From the NCBI GenBank assembly GCA_964535875.1, contig CAZHUE010000066.1, positions 1 to 12,601 on the forward strand: a stretch of DNA of 12,601 nt, in the 5' to 3' direction. The translations under genes were made by a program, and so were the position numbers. This DNA comes from QPIN01 sp964535875. Lineage in GTDB: Bacteria > Pseudomonadota > Gammaproteobacteria > Methylococcales > Methylomonadaceae. Positions 7,377 to 12,601 of this stretch are shown here, piece after piece. The notes under the pieces were generated by a model. That model saw only the letters and a program-made list of their open reading frames with translations. It was not told the DNA's origin and did no database searches. Each line of letters begins with the position of its first letter. Position 1 is the first letter of the stretch.

Positions 7377-7385
7377 ATTATACCA
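7377..7385 (-). promoter_or_regulatory. Extended -10 promoter for the desaturase
   Basis: On the minus strand the bases read TGGTATAAT: a perfect TATAAT preceded by the TG-N of an extended -10 element. There is no good -35, which is tolerated at extended -10 promoters. The predicted start near 7370 leaves a leader of about 90 bases before the GTG at 7279. A leader of that length could carry post-transcriptional control such as a temperature response. That last point is speculative. Confidence 0.5.
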
Positions 7386-7521
7386 ATTTAATACATCATT
7401 AGTTTAATAAATTTGAACTACAGTCATAGTTTATTTTTCTTAATTATGAGAACTTGATTGTTTTTGCTAGCGTATATCTTTATTCTATGGTCTAAGCTTT
7501 AAAGGTATATAGGTTTTTTTA

Positions 7522-8052
7522 GTGTCGTTATGTATGAAAAATACTAGTTTTAAAGAGAATGAGTCAAATTTTATTCAAAATACGCTTACTTCTCAACATT
7601 CTCAAAAAGAACAAGAATCAGATCGGCAAATGTTGACCCGAGTGGCTATAAAATTTGCAGTATTATTTTTTGTTATTTTAATGTTCGATTCGTTATTGGA
7701 TTGGCTGTTAGCTATATTTGATCTTTTATTTGGGCTGATTCATTTGGGCATTGATCTGGTTGAATACTCTGTTGAGCTTATTTTAGAAAATACGATTCAT
7801 ACTGGGAGTCAACAAAGTGATATTATTATGATCAATGTTGCCCTTATCATTGCTTTTTATATGGTTTATCGGTTTTTCTTTGCTATCCCCAAAATGTATA
7901 CGAAAGGGACAAAAAAATGCAAAGAAAGCTGGGTGAGACGTAGTAAGAGAAGATCAGAGCATTGGCATGCACTGCCTTTATCCTCTAAAGTCAAATTAAT
8001 TAGTGCGTATACATTTGGCACCTCATGTCTGTTGTTTTTGGTTACACTTTAA
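7522..8052 (+). CDS. Unrecognised multi-pass membrane protein
   Basis: I do not recognise this 176-residue protein. Residues 1-38 are polar and Gln/Ser/Glu-rich (cytoplasmic or disordered). Hydrophobic segments follow at about 42-60, 62-82, 101-122 and 158-176. A strongly basic loop lies at 124-148 (Lys/Arg-rich, with WVRRSKRRSEHW), followed by HALPLSSKVKLI. Positive charge in that loop suggests it faces the cytoplasm. The C-terminus ends inside a hydrophobic stretch. The start is uncertain: the GTG at 7522 has a weak TAGG eight bases upstream, and an in-frame ATG at 7534 has no better site. It is divergent from the desaturase with a 242-base gap between the start codons, so shared regulation is possible. 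It is probably real, given its length, its membrane pattern and the terminator right after it. Function is unknown. Confidence 0.65.
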   Translation: MSLCMKNTSFKENESNFIQNTLTSQHSQKEQESDRQMLTRVAIKFAVLFFVILMFDSLLDWLLAIFDLLFGLIHLGIDLVEYSVELILENTIHTGSQQSDIIMINVALIIAFYMVYRFFFAIPKMYTKGTKKCKESWVRRSKRRSEHWHALPLSSKVKLISAYTFGTSCLLFLVTL

Positions 8053-8087
8053 AAAACATATTAAAGTAGGCATACAACTACGACATT

Positions 8088-8116
8088 AGAACCTGGACCG
8101 GTTCTTAGAGTTTTTT
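8088..8116 (+). terminator. Intrinsic terminator after the unknown membrane protein gene
   Basis: AGAACC (8088-8093) pairs with GGTTCT (8100-8105) across a 6-base loop, and a run of six T follows at 8111-8116. It lies 36 bases after the stop of the plus-strand gene. The T-run overlaps the last codon of the converging minus-strand gene, whose stop codon begins at 8115. The stem is short but the T-run is clear. Confidence 0.6.
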
Positions 8117-8663
8117 ATTTGATTCGTAAAAGAGACTTGTCTCTGTAATGCAAGCCTATAATCATTAAAGGAATAGTGAATATTAATGTCATCCCTACGG
8201 TTGCCTCCATTGCAATTGTTAACCCTGCCAAGAGTAATAAAAACAGGCCAATAAGATAAAACCGAAAACCAAGAAAAGTCCCCGATACAAAAAGTGTATG
8301 ACCTAAAATCACATGAATAATAACGCCAACCGTTTCGGCTGCAAATGATTCAGCATGCCAGAGGAACAAAATAATCAAAACCGAAAAAAAAGCACTGCTC
8401 CATAAGATTAAGCTATTGCGAATACTGCTACCTCTTGGAGTTGATGATTTTAGTACTTGCGACGTTTCAATAATAGTTGAACCAAGAAAGAATATAGGAG
8501 TCATTAGTAGCCAGTACATAATGACAACATGATCAGATAATTCGCCCATCACATCGCCAAGAAAGCAAAGAACAACCAAGCTCATAAAAATAATTTCATT
8601 GATGCTTTGAATATTAGCGATTTTATCTATGTTTAACGTTGAATTTTTAAGTTTATTACTCAT
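8115..8663 (-). CDS. Unrecognised six-helix membrane protein
   Basis: This 182-residue, very hydrophobic protein matches no family I recognise. Likely transmembrane segments are at about 22-38, 46-65, 84-104, 110-130, 133-150 and 154-171, giving six helices with both ends cytoplasmic. Charged or ionisable residues within or next to the helices stand out: E41, E66 (STIIETSQ), H103 and E105 (LWHAES), H117, H122 (HVILGHT) and E153. These could bind metal, haem or protons, though this is only a guess. The ATG at 8663 has a GAGG site nine bases upstream. It is transcribed divergently from the LysR regulator across 117 bases, an arrangement in which the regulator often controls its neighbour. Its end abuts the terminator of the converging gene. 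Confidence 0.7.
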   Translation of the reverse strand: MSNKLKNSTLNIDKIANIQSINEIIFMSLVVLCFLGDVMGELSDHVVIMYWLLMTPIFFLGSTIIETSQVLKSSTPRGSSIRNSLILWSSAFFSVLIILFLWHAESFAAETVGVIIHVILGHTLFVSGTFLGFRFYLIGLFLLLLAGLTIAMEATVGMTLIFTIPLMIIGLHYRDKSLLRIK

Positions 8664-8711
8664 AAGTTCAAGCCTCAGATTATTGATTTTTTTCAGTGAT
8701 TCAAATTCTAC

Positions 8712-8736
8712 GGGTAAAATGACAATGGGTAAAATG
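8712..8736. repeat. Tandem-like direct repeat in the LysR divergent promoter region
   Basis: The 10-mer GGGTAAAATG occurs at 8712-8721 and again at 8727-8736, in the same orientation with a 15-base period. It lies in the 117-base gap between the six-helix membrane protein gene and the lysR-type gene. Repeated sites there could be operator half-sites. A separate 7-base inverted repeat ATTAATT / AATTAAT (8755-8761, 8776-8782) spans the lysR start codon, but its AT-richness makes chance plausible. Confidence 0.4.
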
Positions 8737-8780
8737 CTAACGATTCATAAGACTATTAATTAACTTCATACACTAAATTA

Positions 8781-9695
8781 ATGAAATTAAGAGATTTTGA
8801 TTTGAATTTGTTGTTAGCGTTTGATGCACTAATGAAAGAAACAAGTGTTTCTAAAGCAGCGGAATGCATGTTTATTACTCAATCAGCAATGAGCCATGCG
8901 CTTAATCGCTTACGAGATTTACTAGATGACCCCATTCTAGTTCGTACTAGCGAAGGAATGAAGCCGACTCTCCGAGCCAAGTCTATGAAGCTTCAGGTAC
9001 GAGAGGTTTTACGGCAAATTCAACATGTCGTGGGAGAGCCAAAACACTTTCATCCTTCTAGCAGTAAACATCAGTTTATTATTGAAGTCGCTGATTATGT
9101 CGAATATATGCTACTTCCGCCCCTCAAAGAGAAAATTTATCATGATGCACCAGGAGTAGATATTCAGATAGAAAAACCTAAACCAAACTTTCCGGAAAAA
9201 ACCATGGAAGAGGGTAAGACAGATCTTTTACTGGGTTTTAATCGGGATATTGACGCGCCTAGCCGGTTTATCAAAGAAATGTTGTTTGAAGATAAGCGAG
9301 TATGTCTGCTTAGAAAAGATCACCCTTTGGTCAAAAAAAATAAATTAACCTTAGAGCAATTTCTTAAACTAGACCATTTGCGTATATCTCCCACAGGAAA
9401 TAAATCAGGCGTAATAGATCAGATATTATCATCCAAAGGAAAGGAGCGGCGAGTGGCCTTGGTGGTCCCACATTTTCTTTATGCTCCTCATATCCTGTCA
9501 ACAACCGATATGATCTTGTCACCACCTTCAAGGATAGCGAAACAACTTATCCGTTTTAGTCCATTAAAAATAGTATCACTACCATTAGATATACCGCCCT
9601 ACCAAATCAGTATGGCTTGGTCGCCTATTCGGGAAAAAGACCCTGCACATGTTTGGTTAAGATCTCAAATTCGGGCTATTAGTGATGGTTTATAA
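8781..9695 (+). CDS. LysR-family transcriptional regulator
   Basis: This is a 304-residue DNA-binding regulator of standard LysR length. Residues 1-62 form the winged helix-turn-helix: LRDFDLNLLLAFDALMKETSVSKAAECMFITQSAMSHALNRLRDLLDDPILVRTSEGMKPT. This includes the family's A-x-x-x-x-x-TQSA-x-S-x-x-x-x-x-LR recognition pattern and the L-x-x-x-LF/V-R wing. A linker helix follows (about 64-85). Residues 95-300 form the two-lobed effector-binding domain of the NodD-like branch. The inducer cannot be told from sequence. No Shine-Dalgarno-like motif is evident before the ATG, but the N-terminal family match fixes the start. It is divergent from the six-helix membrane protein gene, the most likely target together with its own promoter. 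A weak hairpin lies downstream at 9732-9746. It is not obviously linked to the arsenic operon that follows. Confidence 0.92.
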   Translation: MKLRDFDLNLLLAFDALMKETSVSKAAECMFITQSAMSHALNRLRDLLDDPILVRTSEGMKPTLRAKSMKLQVREVLRQIQHVVGEPKHFHPSSSKHQFIIEVADYVEYMLLPPLKEKIYHDAPGVDIQIEKPKPNFPEKTMEEGKTDLLLGFNRDIDAPSRFIKEMLFEDKRVCLLRKDHPLVKKNKLTLEQFLKLDHLRISPTGNKSGVIDQILSSKGKERRVALVVPHFLYAPHILSTTDMILSPPSRIAKQLIRFSPLKIVSLPLDIPPYQISMAWSPIREKDPAHVWLRSQIRAISDGL

Positions 9696-9731
9696 AGTCT
9701 GACTATGATGGCGCAGAGTCTTGAGTCACAG

Positions 9732-9753
9732 TCCTTATACTAAGGATTATTTT
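9732..9753 (+). terminator. Weak hairpin with T-run after the LysR gene
   Basis: TCCTTA and TAAGGA (9732-9737, 9741-9746) pair across a 3-base loop and are followed by TTATTTT. The stem is AT-rich and short. It is plausibly the lysR terminator, insulating the arsenic operon promoter at 9763 onwards. Confidence 0.4.
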
Positions 9754-9762
9754 AAAAACAAG

Positions 9763-9802
9763 TTGAATTTTTAACGCTGAAGATATATGCTTATCCGCAT
9801 AT
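9763..9802 (+). promoter_or_regulatory. Promoter and ArsR operator candidate for the arsenic operon
   Basis: A TTGAAT (9763-9768) and a TATGCT (9786-9791) are separated by 17 bases, matching sigma-70 spacing. The inverted repeat ATATGC-N6-GCATAT (9785-9802) overlaps that -10 element, as expected for an operator at which a repressor blocks RNA polymerase. Transcription would begin near 9798, about 22 bases before the preferred arsR start at 9820. This arrangement argues against the upstream ATG at 9787, which lies inside the dyad. The elements are seen; their use is inferred. Confidence 0.5.
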
Positions 9803-9819
9803 TAACAATAATTAAAATT

Positions 9820-10167
9820 ATGTCCCCCACTCTTTTTTTTAAATGCCTGTCTGATGAAACTCGCCTGCGGTGCATCACCTTACTCCAAAAAAAAGGCCAA
9901 CTTTGTGTGTGCGAATTGACAACAGCACTGGCTTTATCTCAGCCTAAAATATCTCGTCATTTGGCTTCCTTAAGGCAATGTGGATTACTGCAAGATAGTC
10001 GTGAGGGACAGTGGGTTTTTTATCAAATTAACCCAGCATTACCCAGCTGGGCGAATCCGCTTCTTACAAATACATTATCAGCTGTTGAATTAAATAGTTT
10101 GTTTAAAAATGATTTAAAACGGTTGCACAAAATGAAAAATAGACCAGGCTCGATGATCTGTTTCTAG
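9820..10167 (+). CDS. arsR: ArsR-family arsenite-responsive repressor
   Basis: This is a 115-residue SmtB/ArsR winged-helix repressor that opens the arsenic operon. From the ATG at 9820 it begins MSPTLFFKCLSDETRLRCITLL, aligning with the usual ArsR start. An upstream ATG (9787) would add 11 residues with no family match and would lie within the promoter dyad. The inducer site LCVCEL supplies C29 and C31, equivalent to the essential pair of E. coli ArsR, but the third ligand position of ELCVCDLC is Thr34 here. C9, C18, C54 or C114 could substitute. The recognition helix is in LSQPKISRHLASLRQCGLL (39-57), followed by a wing with REGQWVFYQI. The last residues are a basic tail ending MICF. No strong ribosome-binding site is seen. 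Metal specificity is inferred from the operon. Confidence 0.88.
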   Translation: MSPTLFFKCLSDETRLRCITLLQKKGQLCVCELTTALALSQPKISRHLASLRQCGLLQDSREGQWVFYQINPALPSWANPLLTNTLSAVELNSLFKNDLKRLHKMKNRPGSMICF

Positions 10168-10184
10168 GTTTCAGTTAACTTTAT

Positions 10185-10189
10185 GGGGA
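10185..10189 (+). promoter_or_regulatory. Ribosome-binding site deciding the arsI start
   Basis: GGGGA lies five bases before the ATG at 10195. An earlier in-frame ATG at 10183 overlaps this motif and has only a distant TAGG upstream. The ArsI family starts MKR-x-H-V-H, so the ATG at 10195 is preferred. Confidence 0.6.
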
Positions 10190-10194
10190 AAAAA

Positions 10195-10650
10195 ATGAAA
10201 AGAATGCACGTTCACCTCTCAGTAGAGGATCTCAAACAAAATATAGATTTTTACAACACAATGTTTGGTTGTGCTCCGACAGTAGAGCATGAAGATTATG
10301 CCAAATGGATGCTGGATGACCCTCGCATTAATTTTGCAATTTCTAATCGTAGCAATAAAACAGGGTTAGATCATTTAGGCATTCAGGCTGAAAATGATTC
10401 TGAATTACAAGATATTAAACAAAGTCTTGATGATACTCAAAAACCTATTGAAGCCCAGGAACAAACTTCTTGTTGTTATTCACGTTCTGATAAATACTGG
10501 ATTACTGACCCTCAAGGCATTGCATGGGAGTCTTTTCATTCACTGGGAGATATTCCAACATTTAATGAAAAAAAATCGATAGAAAATGACAATAATTCCG
10601 CTTGTCGTCCAGTAGCAGACGATAAACCTTCATCATCTTGTTGTGGATAA
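10195..10650 (+). CDS. arsI: ArsI-type C-As lyase (CadI/glyoxalase-fold dioxygenase)
   Basis: This 151-residue vicinal-oxygen-chelate fold protein of the ArsI/CadI family uses Fe(II) and oxygen to cleave the carbon-arsenic bond of trivalent methylated or aromatic arsenicals, releasing arsenite. Numbering from the ATG at 10195, the expected metal ligands are H5 (MKRMHVHLS), H60 (GLDHLGIQ) and E112 (IAWESFHSLGD). The substrate-binding vicinal cysteines are C93-C94 in TSCCYSRSDKYW. YAKWMLDDPRINFAIS (35-50) and the closing LGDIPTF are family-typical. After residue 123 comes a polar, non-family tail ending SSSCCG, a second Cys pair that could also bind As(III). The position between arsR and arsC supports the call. 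CadI-like annotation in databases refers to the same family. Activity on a given organoarsenical is inferred, not shown. Confidence 0.88.
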   Translation: MKRMHVHLSVEDLKQNIDFYNTMFGCAPTVEHEDYAKWMLDDPRINFAISNRSNKTGLDHLGIQAENDSELQDIKQSLDDTQKPIEAQEQTSCCYSRSDKYWITDPQGIAWESFHSLGDIPTFNEKKSIENDNNSACRPVADDKPSSSCCG

Positions 10651-10675
10651 CCTTCAATAATTTGTAGGAACAACC

Positions 10676-10707
10676 TTAGCCTTGACTTTAGATTAAAGCT
10701 AGGCTAA
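10676..10707 (+). other. Long hairpin between arsI and arsC
   Basis: TTAGCCT (10676-10682) pairs with AGGCTAA (10701-10707). Inside it, CTTTA (10686-10690) pairs with TAAAG (10694-10698) around a 3-base GAT loop, with a small bulge and mismatch between the two stems. No clear T-run follows, so it does not look like a full terminator. It may be an RNA processing or stability element that sets different levels of arsI and of arsC-acr3. The pairing is seen; the role is inferred. Confidence 0.5.
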
Positions 10708-10747
10708 AGCCACTCCTGATTTATTTTCAAACCATCTAAAAATCAAA

Positions 10748-11227
10748 ATGTTAAATGTTTTTGTAATTTGCACTGGCAATTCATGCCGTAGTGTTTTGGG
10801 GGAAGCTTTATTCAATCATTTAGGTAGAGACCGGTTGAAGGCTTTTTCTGCGGGCAGTCACCCGATTGGAAGAATAAATAAAGGCGCATTAGCAACGTTA
10901 AAACGACATAACCTTCCAACTGAAGGCTATCAAAGTCAATCCTGGGATGGTTTTACTGATCAAGCCATGGATATTGTCATTACTGTTTGCGATAACGCAG
11001 CAGGTGAAACTTGTCCTGTTTATTTAGACTCTGCTGTCAAAGTCCATTGGGGATTAGTTGATCCCGGTCATGTAAAAGGCACTGACGAAGAAGTGATTGC
11101 GGCTTTTGAAGAGACCTTTGCTACCATAAAACAACGTATCAAAAGTATGCTGGCATTGCCACTAGAATCAATGTCTCCGCAAGAATTAACAACTAAGTTA
11201 AATGCAATTGCTCAATCTACATCATAA
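10748..11227 (+). CDS. arsC: Arsenate reductase, low-molecular-weight phosphatase fold
   Basis: This 159-residue cytoplasmic enzyme reduces arsenate to arsenite. The P-loop is C8-T-G-N-S-C13-R14-S (VICTGNSCRSVLGE), where C8 is the nucleophile and R14 binds oxyanion. The redox partners are C81 (ITVCDN) and C89 (GETCPV), spaced eight apart. With C8 they make the Cys triad of the thioredoxin-coupled class (compare C10, C82 and C89 of the staphylococcal enzyme). The general-acid Asp is D105 in WGLVDPGHVKG. The length is about 20 residues over the minimal family size, with the extra part as a polar C-terminal tail (143-159). It is followed after nine bases by acr3. No clear ribosome-binding site precedes the ATG, and the long hairpin sits about 40 bases upstream. 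The coupling partner is inferred. Confidence 0.93.
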   Translation: MLNVFVICTGNSCRSVLGEALFNHLGRDRLKAFSAGSHPIGRINKGALATLKRHNLPTEGYQSQSWDGFTDQAMDIVITVCDNAAGETCPVYLDSAVKVHWGLVDPGHVKGTDEEVIAAFEETFATIKQRIKSMLALPLESMSPQELTTKLNAIAQSTS

Positions 11228-11236
11228 AGGTTACTA

Positions 11237-12403
11237 GTGTCTGATAAAAAACATGATATGGGGATTTTTGAACGCTATCTAACCTTGTGGATAGGCTTAT
11301 GTATCATCTTTGGAATTCTACTTGGAGTTTATGCTCCTCAGTTTGCTAAAACTATGGATGGGATGAGCATCAATATCAACGATGCCCCCGTCGTATCAAT
11401 CCCCATCGCTATTTGCCTATTTTTTATGATGTATCCAATCATGGTAAAAATAGACTTTTCTGAAGTGGTGAAAGCAGGAAAAAGTATTAAACCCGTTACC
11501 CTGACTTTGATTGTCAATTGGGCAATCAAGCCTTTTACAATGTATGCCATTGCTTATCTTTTTTTGGGGCTATTATTTCGGGAATTGATTGGCGTTGATG
11601 CGATTGACTTGGTCAAAATGCCATTTGGTCTAAACCTGCCCGTAGGAAGTGAATACGGGTCAGGTAAGGTTGTGATGCAGGAAGGAGTAAAAATGTTAGC
11701 CATACCATTATGGCGTAGTTACTTGGCCGGTTGTATTTTACTCGGTGTTGCCCCTTGTACTGCTATGGTTCTGGTTTGGGGTTATCTGGCTAAAGGTAAT
11801 GCTGCGCATACACTTGTGATGGTTGCGATTAATTCACTGATTATGTTGTTATTGTTTGGCGTTATTGGTGGTTTTCTTCTTGGCGTGGGTCAATTGCCCG
11901 TTCCTTGGCAAGCATTACTGCTTTCTATCAGTATTTATGTCGCCCTGCCCTTGATAGCTGGTTTTTATTCCAGAAAATGGATTATTGCCCATAAAGGGCT
12001 GGATTGGTTTGAGCAGAAATTTTTACATCGCCTAACGCCTATCACAATTCTCGCCTTGTTACTGACATTAGTCCTCCTTTTTTCATTTAAAGGTGGAGTG
12101 ATTATAGAAAACCCGTTAACAATTTTATGGATTGCTATACCATTAACAATTCAAACTATCCTAATTTTTGCAATCACCTATTTAGCGGCCAAATATTGGG
12201 GCTTTTCGTATGAAAATGCGGCTCCTTCTGCTTTGATAGGCGCGTCTAATCATTTTGAAGTAGCGATCGCAACCGCCGTTATGCTATTTGGTCTTTCATC
12301 TGGAGCCGCTTTAGCTACCGTTGTGGGTGTGTTGATAGAAGTCCCTTTAATGTTAGCATTGGTTGGCTTTTGTAATAAAACGCAGAATTGGTTTTCCGTG
12401 TAA
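11237..12403 (+). CDS. acr3: ACR3-family arsenite efflux transporter
   Basis: This is a 388-residue, ten-helix inner-membrane arsenite exporter of the BART superfamily. Recognised stretches are FERYLTLWIGLCIIFGILLG (11-30), LLGVAPCTAMVLVWGYL (168-184) with the essential TM4 cysteine C174, and VGVLIEVPLMLALV (363-376) with the conserved Glu E369. YENAAPSALIGASNHFEVAIA (325-345) is also family-typical. Between helices 3 and 4 there is an extra loop of about 35 residues (120-155, DAIDLVKMP to GVKML) that is longer than in compact ACR3 proteins. The start is a GTG with an AAGG site right after the arsC stop (nine bases between the two genes), so translation is probably coupled. This completes the operon: reduction by ArsC and C-As cleavage by ArsI both yield arsenite for export here. 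No ArsA ATPase or ArsB is present. Confidence 0.95.
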   Translation: MSDKKHDMGIFERYLTLWIGLCIIFGILLGVYAPQFAKTMDGMSININDAPVVSIPIAICLFFMMYPIMVKIDFSEVVKAGKSIKPVTLTLIVNWAIKPFTMYAIAYLFLGLLFRELIGVDAIDLVKMPFGLNLPVGSEYGSGKVVMQEGVKMLAIPLWRSYLAGCILLGVAPCTAMVLVWGYLAKGNAAHTLVMVAINSLIMLLLFGVIGGFLLGVGQLPVPWQALLLSISIYVALPLIAGFYSRKWIIAHKGLDWFEQKFLHRLTPITILALLLTLVLLFSFKGGVIIENPLTILWIAIPLTIQTILIFAITYLAAKYWGFSYENAAPSALIGASNHFEVAIATAVMLFGLSSGAALATVVGVLIEVPLMLALVGFCNKTQNWFSV

Positions 12404-12601
12404 GAAATATTGGGTCTATGACAATTTGAGTGGTTTCATATCCAATAGCATGTTACCTGGTTCCATATATAGACATTGGATTAGGGGATTAGAAAAAATC
12501 ATCACTCCGCTATCACTTCGTTTCCTTGATTTTCAGCGAAGGCCAAAAATTTGCTGGAACGACTCATGAATTATGAGAACGATATTCTGCGCTTTATGGA
12601 A
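12404..12601 (+). other. Region after acr3, no recognisable gene; possible gene start at the edge
   Basis: No clear family match is seen on either strand. An ATG at 12566-12568 has a GGAA site six bases upstream and stays open for 12 codons to the window end (MNYENDILRFME). It may be the start of a gene that continues beyond the edge. A plus-strand frame ending at 12569 overlaps the end of acr3 and looks accidental. I see no convincing terminator for the arsenic operon here. Confidence 0.3.

Noticed and set aside
9787..9819. Eleven-codon extension at the arsR start
   Set aside because: It overlaps the promoter -10 and the dyad, and adds residues with no ArsR counterpart.
12363..12569. Plus-strand frame overlapping the acr3 end
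   Set aside because: It is out of frame with the end of acr3, has no ribosome-binding site, and shows no recognisable motif in the part after 12403.
1..12601. CRISPR array, tRNA or rRNA genes, or a defence or secretion system
   Set aside because: No regularly spaced repeats, no tRNA-like or rRNA-like sequence and no such gene families were seen on reading through the window.

Overview
The window is AT-rich double-stranded DNA with dense gammaproteobacterial-type genes: a periplasmic adaptor plus RND pump, a LysR regulator, a DUF1566 secreted protein, and an arsR-arsI-arsC-acr3 operon. A low-GC gammaproteobacterium fits, and a Legionella-like relative is possible from the look of the DUF1566 protein and the IS remnants. 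Nothing here fixes the genus. No rRNA, tRNA or CRISPR array is visible. Layout: (1) Positions 1-660 are gene debris: a fragment of an IS1-family transposase, a fragment of an ISAs1-family transposase (both minus strand) and the C-terminal end of a GyrI-like effector-binding protein (plus strand). (2) Positions 745-4878 are a two-gene operon for an RND-type inner-membrane exporter and its periplasmic adaptor. It has no outer-membrane channel gene, and two dyads lie in the upstream region. (3) Positions 4879-5429 hold no intact gene. They contain two converging transposase N-terminal fragments (IS481-like and IS110-like, sharing stop-codon bases) and a strong hairpin. (4) Positions 5430-7279, minus strand, hold a secreted DUF1566 protein and a membrane fatty-acid desaturase, with hairpins between them. 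(5) Positions 7522-8663 hold two unrecognised multi-pass membrane proteins facing each other across a shared terminator zone. (6) Positions 8781-9695 encode a LysR regulator divergent from the second membrane protein. (7) Positions 9763-12403 are a complete arsenic resistance operon. (8) The last 200 bases have no recognisable gene, apart from a possible gene start at the edge. How the genes work together: the clearest unit is the arsenic operon. ArsR represses it, ArsI cleaves methyl groups from trivalent methylarsenicals, ArsC reduces arsenate, and Acr3 exports the arsenite produced by both routes. A promoter and dyad overlap just upstream of a re-assigned arsR start. The RND pair would need an outer-membrane channel encoded elsewhere. 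The desaturase probably modifies membrane lipids. The IS fragments on both sides of the RND operon suggest an accessory region shaped by insertion and decay. I see no convincing undescribed system. The two unknown membrane proteins and the Cys-based variations in the arsenic operon are the points most worth a closer look.
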